Assembly: GCA_034440575.1 (NCBI GenBank)
Contig: JAOTOL010001466.1
Span: 707,001 to 771,000, forward strand
Length of the DNA stretch: 64,000 nt
Reading direction: 5' to 3'
Source of the DNA: Imbricaverruca yamaguchii
Taxonomy: Eukaryota; Arthropoda; Thecostraca; Neoverrucidae
Positions 10,908 through 21,545 of the stretch are shown one piece after another. The stretch's first letter is position 1, and every line of letters starts with the position of its first letter. The position numbers were made by a program, and so were the translations under genes. The notes under the pieces were generated by a model. The model saw nothing but the letters and a program-made list of their open reading frames with translations. It had not been told where the DNA came from and ran no database searches.

Positions 10908-13638
10908 TCATGAAGATCGCCGGCCAGAAGGAATAGATTGGAGGTTCTCACCGGTCCTAATGACCGCCAATCGAGGGGCGTGACGACTGGGGTGGGGGTA
11001 CGGGCTGTGTCAGATCCTGCGGAACAATTGAAGAAGCTCTTGGCTGGCAAACCGCAATGCCTGTTATATAGAAAATAACATGACAGGAATATTATTCTTG
11101 TTTGTTTTGTCTTCAGCTCGAATTCTGCTATGTATATTTATTACATGTGGCAAAGAATGCGACAAAAAATATCGCGTACGTTGCTTTTTTTCTGGTGAAT
11201 CGAGGTGAAAAATGAACTCGAATCACATTAGGTGTAAATGAAATGGCAAATCAATTTGGGGTTTAATGAGACAGTGTTACCAAAAAAAAACTATATGACT
11301 TATATTAAATCTAGTGAAGAGCATTTTCAATGAGGACGAGATGTCCCAGTGTGCATCTCCTTCGTATATCTATGACAATGCGTGTATGTGCCAACGTCTT
11401 ACATTTCGTATACTTGGCTAATACGTGGGATAAAATGCTTCGCAACAAATACGTTCTGAATGCATAAATAAGCATAGAAATAAACAAAATACGATGTGGA
11501 TAATACGCTCCTTGGTTGGAACAATGGCTAACTTCTTCATCATTCATGGCATGCAGCAAAATATAGTTTTCCATGGTTTGACAGACAGACAATGGATGAT
11601 TAAAAGACGGCGAACAGTGTGGAATGATGATTTAAAGACTCGGCGAACAGCGTGGAATGAAACTGGCCGTACCGCGTCTTAAAGCAGAGCTGGGAAGAGA
11701 ACGCCCGCTGGATGCATGTTCCATATTAAAATGTCAACACCCGAAAACCCCGAAGCTCTTGATATATTGCATTTTAGTTGCCTAAGCCCTCAAGTACCTT
11801 ACAGTTTCGAAATAATAATATTGCAAATATTACTCTGTCGTGCAAATTCAGAACTATAGGGACTGAAGGCAGCAATGCTTGAAACATCCAATTTACCTAC
11901 CGCTAGTGCTTCAAAAACTTGATGTTATAAATGTTCGGCTCGTGTAGCATTTCTAACTCCAAGCTAACTTCCGACGCCTCAGATCTTCCAAGCTCCAAAA
12001 TGCGGAAGCTTCAAAAAGCTTGAATCAATCAAGCGTGGGTGATTGGGCAGAATTATCCAGGACACATCACAGTTCCGTCTGTACCCTGCTCGTACTGTGG
12101 CAGAAGTCTATACGCGGCCCACACACTAGACGCCAACTCATGTGACAGCCAACAAACAACACAGCAAAATAGTCACCAAAAGTACAAATGTTTATCAGGT
12201 GGGGAAAGGGAGCGCTAATGATAGACAAGTTCTCATTATTTCCGCATCGTCTGTATTGCATGCAACAGCATTGTTCTCAAGAAACAAGAGGATGGGCCAA
12301 TTTGCCAGGCCTTAGCCAATTCTGTCATTTACTCCGCCACGGCTAAATGATTAAGAATGAGAAGGATATTCCCATGTGCATTGTGTCGATACGCGTCATG
12401 CTAAGCTCTAAAAACATCAAGGGGGATTTACGCTCTTAATTTGTCAAATATTTCAATATCATTTTCAAAGTGGCCCATGACTCCTGGTTATGCCCCTTTG
12501 TACTGTATCCCAGGTATTCCAATACGCAATTCACACTGAAGTTTGTTACCTACCTCACCGCAATCGTTGTTAGCTAATTTCGAACTTCTAAAGCAACTGG
12601 AGTTTTGAAGCTTTTAGAGCTTTGCGGAATCCGCGACTTTAGGATATCGTGGTTTTGAACATCGGCGGTTTTGGAGCACTGGCGCCTTTGAAGTCGGACT
12701 TCTGAAGAATTGTGATTCGGTGATGTCGGCGTTCTGAATCCGCCCATCACAATGCTATTTTGTCGCCATTTCGGGGTTTCGCGGCAGACGGGGATTTGGC
12801 CAACTGGCAAATTCTGGGCACGGCCGTATCCCGCCGTTCAATCTCGGGGGAGGGGGTCCGCTACATGCTACACCCTGGACCGATAACCAGCCCAGCTCGC
12901 TGTACCGCATCGAACCCTTCCTCTCACGCCGGCACGACGGCGCCAGGCACGATCGACATCGACGGTTCGTGCATCGGCACGCCACGCCACGCATCATGGC
13001 CAGTCACGATAAACGTCACTCATGCGCCGACGACTGCGTGACGATGTGACGACATCACGAAGGTGTGACGTCACTGGTTCTATATGTAGCTCAGGGCTCC
13101 GGCCAAAAACCGTAGGAGATACTCATGCGGTCTACGACGTTCGAGATGAGCAAAAGCCAACTAAATGCAAATTGCTCGTGTGCAGCCAGCGTATTATTGA
13201 AATGCAAATGGAGGAGCCCAAGTGATAGCGCGAGGTACAATGACCTTCAGAACCTTTCAAAGCTTTTCGATATAAACTTCGATAATTGCGAGTAACGGCC
13301 GTCCTCTGGCGCAAGGGAAGATGTTCATCGCTCAGGCCTGAATATGGAAATATGCCACGTTAGTGTTCATATATCATTGTAGTCGTTAACTGAGCTTATA
13401 AATTAATCCCGGAAAGGAACACGCGCCATGTTCCCAGGCACTTATGATACAGCAACAGCCGCGTGAGGGTGGAAGTTGCTGTACGCTGATTGCTTTCCAA
13501 AGAGATCCGAAGAACTATCTCGCGTACAAGGATACGAAGAGAGTGCGGTTTTCATGACATTTGTGCTATACTGCTCCTCTTTGCTATTCCAGAAAATGCC
13601 ATCTACTTGTGAAGACACACATGCATATCCGTACAAAA
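10908..13638. other. No recognised gene
   Basis: Largely AT-rich unique sequence. The stretches 11940-12030 and 12570-12720 contain loosely repeated CTTCCAAGCTCCAAAA-like words in opposite orientations, possibly relics of one element, but no clean terminal repeats were found. A GC-richer patch lies at 12780-13030. Confidence 0.45.
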
Positions 13639-13672
13639 ACACAGAGACACACACACACACACATATACACGC

Positions 13673-13737
<65 letters not shown>

Positions 13738-13818
13738 TGTATTATATATATGTATATATATATAATGTAATAGTATGTAATATATATATATACATATATA
13801 TATAAATATATATATATG
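13639..13818. repeat. Compound (CA)n/(TA)n microsatellite
   Basis: A short (CA)n run at 13649-13665 passes into about 140 bases of (TA)n with ATAC and ATGT interruptions. Tyr/Ile frames here are not genes. Confidence 0.96.
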
Positions 13819-14423
13819 GACATGTTTGTATATATACATCTAATGGAACGACGTTCGCCATTTAATTAAGCTTATGCTCTTTTTCAGAGGAGAGTGTAGG
13901 GCATCGAGATTTGCCCGTGATGGCTTCTGTATCTTTATTCTGTTCTCTTTACTATATTTCTAACAAGTTCTCAAACTTCGCCCAAAATGATAGGTCGCCA
14001 TTGCACATGCTATGAAACCAACTGTTGCAGCCAAGGTGGTACCAACTTAGCTAAAATAACTACGGTGATGTCAGTTGGCAGCAAACGTTCACCTCGGCTT
14101 CGAAGTAAAAGTATTTTGGCACTTTCATTCGAGGCGTTTGTGAAGCTATATCCGGTGGAGATCGCTGTTGATCTACCCATGTAATTTCAGCATGGTATCG
14201 ACATCATTTATCTGTTTAGTCTTGGGGTTTCTGTTCTAAAATAGCGCTGATAGAATAAAAGCCATTATCAGTTCTCCCACTGAAAACTTTTCCGATTTGC
14301 CATTAGCACAATTCCATTAACTCCATCCCGATTCCCTCCTGCTTATGTGTGAAAGACGATCCCTGTATAATAACTGGATTGTCGATTACAAAGCGTACGG
14401 AAAAGAAACATCAGGCTAAATTG

Positions 14424-14425
<2 letters not shown>
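13819..14425. other. No recognised feature
   Basis: Unique AT-rich sequence with no repeat or domain seen. Confidence 0.5.

Positions 14426-14485
<60 letters not shown>
14426..14485. repeat. (AT)n microsatellite
   Basis: About 28 perfect AT dinucleotides. Confidence 0.97.
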
Positions 14486-14488
<3 letters not shown>

Positions 14489-14737
14489 CGAAATGTGTGT
14501 ATATTTGTGTTTATGTCCATGGATTGCAATCTGACATAAATTGTACGCAACAAAGTGTGCACCAGCCACAAAGCTACGTGCGATGGCAGCTCTAGACACC
14601 ATCTGGGGATTCTACGGCGGGACCCAAAAAATGCGGGTGTGCCACCGCTTCTGGACTGCGTGTTCATTCTGAGCCGATTCACTGTAACTGCCGCTCGAGG
14701 TGGCCGGCATCGTCGTGCGGCCGTCGCCTGCAGGGCG

Positions 14738-14872
14738 CTGAAGCTGGTGCGGAAGGTGGCGCCGGAAGGTGGCGCCGAAGCTGGTGCGGAAGGTGGCGCC
14801 GAAGGTGGTGCGGAAGGTGGCGCCGAAGCTGGTGCGGAAGGTGGCGCCGAAGGTGGTGCGGAAGAGGAGCTC
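14738..14872. repeat. GC-rich 24-bp (12-bp) tandem repeat
   Basis: Alternating 12-mers GGTGGTGCGGAA and GGTGGCGCCGAA make a 24-bp unit repeated about five times. In one plus-strand frame (open 14555-15067, 170 codons) it reads as GGAE/AGAE repeats. The repeat lies in a CpG-rich block from about 14690 to 15180. The minus strand is open too, so coding is not supported. Confidence 0.85.
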
Positions 14873-15244
14873 GGCGCGGGGCGGGCGGACCGCCGCCGAC
14901 CCGCCGCGCGGGGGTGGCGGTCGATGCGGGCGGCGACTTCAGAAAAAGGAAAGAAGTGCCGACGTCGCTTTGATCGTGTGCCCGAGCCGGCGGGCAGCCA
15001 ACAAGAAGGCGCGCTAATGAGCGGCGTCGATCGCGCGGAAGGGCGGCGCCGACCTGCGGAATACTGATCCGGGGGTGCCGCAGGTCGACCACGCCGCAGA
15101 GCGGTGCGATCCCGCCTGATCTGCCCCCGGTGGACGACGGCCAACTTCGGGTCGGCAGCTGATGTCACGTGCACCTTCAGGCAAGATTAACTGCTCCAGG
15201 GATTAGAAAATAAAATATAGCGCAATTTCTGTGGAGGATGAATG

Positions 15245-15882
15245 ACATCAAGACATAAAGACATAAAATATTAGTGCAACTATGAGCCACAAGGGCCCTT
15301 CTTGGTTGCACTGTGTACACTCAACCAGTTGCCCACCAAATCCGTCGATCAGCCCTCCCTGTGGTACTGTAAAGCAAGCCCTGTATTCTTATAATGGTTG
15401 CCTATGCTGCTTTTAAAGACGTTCAATGTGCTGCTACTTGCAATGGGTTCTGGGAGGTGGTTCCAGTGTTCTACTACCCTGTTGGTGAAGAAAGTCTGCC
15501 TTAACCTTGTTCTGCTGTGGTTAACTTTAAGTTTGAATTTATGACCTCTAATTGCATCATTTCTGTTCAATTCAAACATTTCCCCAAGATATCCACTCTC
15601 CAGACCATGGACAAATTTAAAGACCTCCATGAGATCTCCTCTCAGCCTTCTGTAACTAAGTGACAACATATTCAATTTCTTCAATCTTTCCTCATGGAAT
15701 GGAAGCAGTGAGGGTTTGAATTTGAGCCGGATTGGCTGTTTTCTGACGCTTGCTGGCTTCAGCCAATTTAAATCTGGAAAAAATATCAACAATGCATGTG
15801 AACCATCAAAACCAGAATTTATTGAAGCAAAATACAATGCCTGGGATGTTACACTGCCATAAATATTCGAAGAACGTCTCAT
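15245..15882 (-). mobile_element. LINE 3' fragment (CR1/jockey-like RT C-terminus), copy A
   Basis: A 177-codon minus-strand frame ends at 15349. Its C-terminal part has the typical tail of non-LTR reverse transcriptases: SYRRLRGDLMEVFKFVHG, then FFTNRVVEHWNHLPEPI and a final LNVFKSSIGNHYKN. RT homology starts only near residue 50, so the 5' part may be flanking DNA. The element is strongly 5'-truncated, and the palm motifs are missing. After the stop a 3' UTR of about 100 bp ends in short TTTATGTC-like repeats (15245-15270, reverse strand), as CR1/L2-type elements do. The stop position and 3' UTR match copy B at 19793-20132. Confidence 0.85.
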
Positions 15883-16127
15883 TCGTCGCCCTCAGATGGC
15901 ATATAGACTGATGCTTAAAGCCATTTCAAGCCAGTGACTAGCCTCAGATTGTTCTGAAGATCTTGACGGTGTCTCTGTCTCTAGTAATATTTGTTTTAGG
16001 TTAATAACAATCGGAATGTTGTTGACGAATTGTTGACACCAACCGGCGAACACATTAGAAGGGCTCATTATTAGTCATATTAACATCGAAACAACGCTTG
16101 TCGTGATCAAAGCCACCGTGTCCGTCA

Positions 16128-16231
16128 GGAACACGGTCTTGAACAGGTGTGAACTCGAACTCGGAACTCAAGCACCACGTCTGCCTGAGGGTGCGTCAGG
16201 TCAGCTGGTCACCTGATCACTGAGCCACGTG
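16128..16231 (-). mobile_element. tRNA-derived SINE head
   Basis: On the minus strand GTGGCTCAGTGATCAGGTG fits RNA polymerase III box A, and about 45 bases later GAGTTCGAGTTCACACC fits box B. The intervening arms do not fold as a functional tRNA, so this is a tRNA-related SINE. The body continues past 16150 with an inverted ACCGTGTCCGTCAGGAACACGG. The 3' limit is uncertain. Confidence 0.65.
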
Positions 16232-16483
16232 TACTCACGCACACACACAGACAGATACATACAGACACACACAAACACACACACACAGACACACGAGTGC
16301 ACAGACACACATACACCGATACACACAGACACTCACATTCACGGGCCCACGTGCACACACAGACAGACACGTACAAACACACACAAACACACAAGCGCAT
16401 GGACACATGCACAAAGACACACACACAAACATTCGCCCACATATACACACGCCCACACAGACAGACACACACAAACACACACA

Positions 16484-16524
<41 letters not shown>

Positions 16525-16542
16525 CACACACACACACACACG

Positions 16543-16601
<59 letters not shown>

Positions 16602-16618
16602 ACACACAAACAAACATA
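16232..16618. repeat. Degenerate then perfect (CA)n array
   Basis: About 385 bases of CACA with interspersed GACA, AACA and GCCC words, most uniform at 16490-16600. His/Thr and Cys/Val frames of up to 151 codons are artefacts. Confidence 0.96.
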
Positions 16619-17426
16619 TACACCACGTTTTAGCTTTGAGATGCATTTACCTGGCATGTTATTGAAGGTATTGATGGATATTGGCAGCAAATACCACTTT
16701 CCGTTGCATACAAAACATGGCAGCCTGGCCCACTGTGTAACTTTAGGACGTTTCGAAATTTGATGAAAAACGGCTATCTCTTTGTTCGAAATTTGATGAA
16801 AAGCAAATTGGCCTTTGTTTCATGAAATTCCACCTGATACCAACCACCAAAGAGACGAGATGACGAATACAAATGACAATAAAGGAAGCCAATGTAAAAG
16901 AACCTGGAAAGCAATCTAACGAGAAAGAGCAGTGTGAAGTATAAAATTTCCCGCTCCCCAAGGAAGTAAGTAGAAATATGTGCGTTTTTCACACTGGATT
17001 GTCTGTTTAATTAATTGGGGTTTAGACATGTCTAGGCAGGAACACTATGCCCTACTGATGGACTAGCAAATAGCTACCAGCTACTAGGCATTGTGACAAC
17101 GTGATTCGTGCGCTTCAGATTGTAGTCTGGTGCGGTAATAAATGCCAGAAATAGCTATGTGTAGCTATGAGTCATGCCGTTTTGCTGCGGAGAATAATTG
17201 TAAAATGTTTGCAATATAAAATTGGACTTCATCTATCACTTTCTCCTGGTATTGTGTGCCACTTCCTGCTATCCTTAGTTTATCAGTCGATTTGAACCGG
17301 CCACAACAGCTAATTTAATTACTAATTTCTTGAATAACTCTAGCTGGCTGCTGCCATCCCTGAACGCAGTTGACATACCGACCCTGGGATACCCGAAACA
17401 AATTTCCTCGGCGGAGCACTTACTGC
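16619..17426. other. No recognised feature
   Basis: Unique sequence. The phrase CGAAATTTGATGAAAA occurs twice (16755 and 16788). Confidence 0.5.
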
Positions 17427-17626
17427 AGCTGATGCTGATGATGGCTCTGGTGCTGAATGTGATCCTGGTACTGATGGTGCTGGTGGTGAACCTGGTGCTG
17501 ATGATGGGCTCGGTGCCGGTGGTGGTCCTGGAACTGAATGTGATTCCGGTACTGAATGTGATGCTGGCACTGGATGTGATGCTGGTGTTGATAGTGACCA
17601 TGGTGCTGATGGGGGTATTTAATGTG
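17427..17626. repeat. Short-period repeat (about 18 bp) of GGTGCTGATG-like words
   Basis: Words such as GGTACTGAATGTGATGCT recur with an approximate 18-bp period. One plus-strand frame without an ATG reads as a Gly/Asp/Cys-rich stretch (for example GTECDSGTECDAGTGCDAG) between a TGA near 17369 and a TAA near 17620. That could be a relic of an acidic repeat protein exon, but the other frames are also open. Confidence 0.6.
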
Positions 17627-18109
17627 GTGCCACTGTATTCCGAGTGATGATGGCACAGCCAGAGCCACGCCAACGCCGCTGGAGGCCGGGCGGCGGCCGC
17701 GGATATTTTGCCGCGCACAGAAGTCTGCGAAATCTGTTGACGGCAGACGGACAGCGAAAATACGCCGCGCCGGTCCGAGAAGTTTGACTATGTCCAGACA
17801 TGCGGAAACTCATAAACAAAGATTCACCGGACTGTTTACTGGGACCCTGTCATTTACTCATAAAGTTGGAAGAAGGCGCTGCAGAATGTCTCGGATATCT
17901 CGGACAAAGAGTCACCGAAGCGGGATTGGTGGGAGAATATCCGCGAAGATCTTCGAATGAATACTCTACGATCCGCACGTGGAACATAAACATCCAAATA
18001 TTGGCCCGTCACTAAAGTCTGTTTCTATTTTCATGTGTCGCATGATGAGAAAACTTGGCACACCGTATCATCCTGTCGTGTTTCGATGTCGCTTTGTTAG
18101 CATTAAAAT
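17627..18109. other. No recognised feature
   Basis: Unique, partly GC-rich. No domain or repeat seen. Confidence 0.5.
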
Positions 18110-18119
18110 CTCTTAAAGC

Positions 18120-18642
18120 CCTTCTGTTTATAGTATCACACAGAGGTCGTGAATTCAGATTAGACAACTTAAGAACATTCAAGCGACAATAGGTATTTAG
18201 TCAAAAGGTGGCGGCTGATCAGTGGAATATGCCTGCTGATCTGTGGGGATTCTCTCATTGAACCAAGTTAAAATAGAGTAGACAGTTTTATGCTAGATAA
18301 TCTTGTTTTTGAGTTCTAATAGGCGGGGATGGGGTGAGATTTGTGTTAAGTGGGTGTGCACTGAGCAGGCATGCATGGAATTTGGAAATGATTGGTTGGG
18401 CACTTGATCTACGCGTGTTACGCGGAATCAAGTGAATAGGACTGGATGGGTAAGGTAGATGGGCGCTGAAGGGTGTGTGTGATGTTGGATGAGTTTTTTG
18501 GGATTTGGGATGTAGTATTGGTTTTGCTAATGAGAGTCTTTTTGTTCAGGATTATGGTGTTTTCTCTGTATGTACGTCACCTTACTGGGTGGGACATTGT
18601 GGCTCTCATTAAGTCTCAACACTTTATGACTTTATGACTAAG
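18120..18642 (+). mobile_element. LINE 3' fragment, diverged copy C
   Basis: From about 18128 one frame reads SHRGREFRLDNLRTFKRQ, a TAG, then VFSQKVAADQWNMPADL. This lines up with the non-LTR RT C-terminus (basic RGHxLRL, then FFTxRVVxxWNxLP). One internal stop and later stops show decay. A long 3' region ends in two CTTTATGA repeats at 18619-18642, the same kind of tail as copies A and B but with different sequence, so this is a related but distinct family. Confidence 0.65.
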
Positions 18643-19792
18643 CCTTAACATGACCGAGCGACACCGAGCGAAGCCCAAATGCTTCTAAATCAAGACGCTC
18701 GTAAAAATCATCTTAATGACGAAGCCAGGGGCATACATATCGCCGTATAATGATCGAATTGGATTGTATTGGAGCAGCCGAATTTCACTCGCCTGTGTCG
18801 AGCTGTACGACACAACCTGAGATCAGATGCCTTAATTTGAAACCTCACTGCTACGGTAATGTGTGGATAATTGGTTAAATGATAACGTTTCAACATACCT
18901 GGTGTGACGCATACATAATGTGCTATGCATTATGTACACTACCACGAACCAGTGCCACCTAAAATAGGTAAATTATGCAACTTGAGGGCAATCAGGTACC
19001 ATGTGGTGATGACTGAGCTGAGATGACCGTTGGGTTTCATCCTGCTGGAGCTTGGTTACGACCAGAGTTTCATTAAAAAATACCGCCTCTAATGGAACAT
19101 AAAATGCACGGCACGAAGAAGTACGTGGTATCGTATTTCGGGTTTCATTAACATTCGTCGGTGATGGAAAATCGCACTCACCATGTTCGTGGCATTTGGG
19201 CTTTACAGAACAAACAGCCGTCAGGTGCGTTCAACATGTGCGTTTTTTTCGTGATGGCGAGTTTCTGACATTGGCTTCATGAAACCCGCTGAAGAGGATT
19301 TTTTTTTAACTACCGATAGCGGCGGGAGTTTTATGAAACTAGCTTCAGAGCTGGCTTTCAATCGGGAACAGCACGCACCATTTAGTAAATTCAGGCCCAA
19401 GCTAAAATCTGACACCGCTCGTGATCGGTTGAACAAGCAATACAGGGGTGCAATATAACACGGCTTTCCAGGAGTTAAGATGACCCAGGTTCGCTTTAGG
19501 CGGCAGAAGGCAGCTATTTGAAATTCCTACACATTGGGCCAGTGACCTGTTAAGTGGATTACCTTTGGCGTAGGCACGTTCACGTATGGAGTACTGAATA
19601 ACATGTGCGAGTGCATTGCACCAATAGAAAAGCATGTCTATGCAGGCTATATGCCCTACATCCTGAGTACACTGATTAACTGTGCTATGGTCGGTTGAAC
19701 ATACAATAATTTTCCATAAAGATATACCGTGCAGAAAAAAAACATGATAATACTAAGCAAGAAGGGAACACAATAATTGCAAAGGTAACCTA
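18643..19792. other. No recognised gene
   Basis: Unique sequence with a small 9-bp-arm hairpin (TACATAATG / CATTATGTA, 18912-18936). No coding evidence. Confidence 0.5.
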
Positions 19793-20132
19793 CACTTGAA
19801 CAGAAATGATGCAATTAGGGGTCATAAATTCAAAATTAAAGTTAACCACAGCAGAACAAGGTTAAGGCAAACTTTCTTCACCAACAGGGTAGTAGAACAC
19901 TGGAACCAGCTGCCAGAAAACATTGTCAGTAGCAGCACATTGAACATCTTTAAAAACAGCATAGACAATCATTATAAGAATAAAGGGCTTGCTTTTCAGT
20001 ATTATAGGGAGGGCTGATTGACAGATTTGGTGGGCAACTGGTTCAGTGTACAGAGTGCAATCAAGAAGGGCCCTTGTGGCTCATAGTTGCACTAATCTTT
20101 TATGTCTTTATATCTTTATGTCTTTATTCATG
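19793..20132 (+). mobile_element. LINE 3' fragment, copy B
   Basis: Plus-strand frame from NRNDAIRGHKFKIKVNHSRT through FFTNRVVEHWNQLPENI to the stop at 20015-20017. It is nearly identical to the last 70 codons of copy A, including the stop position. The 3' UTR also matches (shared GGTGGGCAACTGGTTCAGTGTACA, written here in two parts: GGTGGGCAACTGG and TTCAGTGTACA) and ends in TTTATGTCTTTATATC repeats at about 20098-20128. It is 5'-truncated at about 19793, as expected of target-primed reverse transcription. Copies A and B lie in opposite orientation 4 kb apart. Confidence 0.88.
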
Positions 20133-20523
20133 CCTGACATCAAGGCTTTAGTCCATTTTTATAATATGCATGCTGTTTTAATATTATTTCTACTTTGGTA
20201 TGCATGCAGAAACACCAGAAGAAGTTTCTTATCTAATTCGATGGACATGGGCTAAACCTATTTAGACACTGCTGTTTTCATGGTTTACTTTCATTTCTCT
20301 TCATCTAAAAAGTGTCAAGGGTGCATTGCAATCCTTGAAGTACTCGAATATTCAGATGTAAAATGTTTATGAAAATGGGCTCTTCTCAAGAACCTTATTT
20401 TTATTTTCAAAATAATCTTTCGGAAACAGTAATACAGTTGTCGAACCCTATTTGTCGAGGGCTTTCCGATTGTCATGCCTTGCATGTCTTTGTGCAACGT
20501 TTAGTTTGGAGTTACATGTTGAA

Positions 20524-20611
20524 GACCCCTACCCCTACCCCTACCCCTACCCCTAACCCTACCCCTACCCCTAACCCTACTCCTATCCCTAACCCTACCC
20601 CTACCCCTAGG
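20524..20611. repeat. Interstitial telomere-like repeat (CCCCTA/CCCTAA)n
   Basis: About 14 hexamer-like units, mostly CCCCTA with interspersed CCCTAA and a few variants (CTCCTA, TCCCTA). The complement is TAGGGG/TTAGGG. Flanks are unique on both sides, so this is internal and not a chromosome end. Confidence 0.9.
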
Positions 20612-21011
20612 AAAAAAGATGTGCTAAAGAAATGCATTAGACGTCACTTTATGGAATTATATAAATTAAATGAAAACTGAAGTCAGACTATAGCTCATAC
20701 AATTCACAAAGGTAGCTTCAAAGATTGCACCCTGCTAGATTTGGTATCCGTGTTGATATATGAAAATGTAGAAATGTATGTGATTGATTAGACTTTTTTT
20801 GTGTTTCTTTTTGTGTCAATGGATATTGGTAGGCTGGTACACACCTACGTTATTCTGCATGAGACATCTCCATATGAATTTGTTTTCAACATTTCTGTAC
20901 TCCCCTGACATTTTTATCTTGTGACCCTGGGAACTCTGTGGACGTTACTAGCTTGCTACCAGTCCGCGGATTTACCAGGGTCGCATTTCCTTTGTACTAA
21001 TTGGTGGTGGT

Positions 21012-21370
21012 CATAGGCGCACCGGAAGGGGGGGGCAGGGGGCCCGTCCCCCATGAGACCAAAGTGCCCTTTTGGCCGAAAGTGCCCTTTTGACCGAAAA
21101 GTGCCCTCTTTGCCGGAATGTCCCAAATTCAGCCCAAAAATCACCTGCCTGATGCGCCCTGTGCCAAAAAGGGCCCTTTGGGCCCAAAACTGCCCTTTTG
21201 GCCAAACATTTTTTTCACGCCCCCCCCACCTCCAGGTCAACAAACCTTCCAGTGTGCCCCGGACCGCAAAGTGTCCTTTTGGAACCGGTCAGGTGCCCTT
21301 TTGGAACCGGCCAAGTGCCCTTTTCGGTCCGCCCCCCCCCCCCCATGGAAAAATCCTGGGTGCGCACCTG
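21012..21370. mobile_element. hAT-type MITE, 359 bp, perfect 8-bp TSD
   Basis: Starts CATAGGCGCACCGGAAGG and ends GGGTGCGCACCTG, whose complement is CAGGTGCGCACCC. The termini therefore match over CA..-GCGCACC. The identical 8-mer GTGGTGGT flanks both ends (21004-21011 and 21371-21378). No transposase. The interior carries diverged repeats of AAGTGCCCTTTTGG separated by CCGG-type words, plus homopolymer G and C runs near the ends (21028-21042 and 21333-21346). The sequence differs from the elements at 10.7, 25.9 and 32.0 kb. The first base triplet CAT instead of CAG is slightly atypical. Confidence 0.82.
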
Positions 21371-21446
21371 GTGGTGGTCTATCTGCAAAATAAAAGAAAT
21401 AAAAAAACAGACTGGGATGCAAATTGTATTGATATAATCACACCAG

Positions 21447-21545
21447 TTTGCATTGTTCTTTGTATCCCGAGGCACCCTTGTGTTGGCTGCCCTGATCTAT
21501 GGGCAGCTCACCAAGGAATGCCACACATTGAATGATCCAATGAAG
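21447..21545 (+). CDS. Candidate 99-bp exon, membrane-protein-like
   Basis: An AG at 21445-21446 and a GT at 21546-21547 bracket exactly 33 codons in phase 0: FALFFVSRGTLVLAALIYGQ, then LTKECHTLNDPMK. The first 20 residues are hydrophobic enough for a transmembrane segment, and a charged Cys-containing tail follows. The reading continues open upstream only briefly. The polypyrimidine tract is weak. No neighbouring exon was found and I do not recognise the protein. It could be an isolated exon of a large-intron gene, a relic, or chance. Confidence 0.25.

Noticed and set aside
11880..12740. A large element with inverted CTTCCAAGCTCCAAAA-type ends
   Set aside because: Similarity between the two ends is loose and may reflect low-complexity composition.
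16209..16763. His/Thr and Cys/Val frames as repetitive proteins
   Set aside because: They are translations of a (CA)n microsatellite.
17330..17647. Collagen-like or acidic shell-protein exon
   Set aside because: The 18-bp repeat is open in several frames on both strands. No start codon or splice context supports the Gly/Asp/Cys frame.
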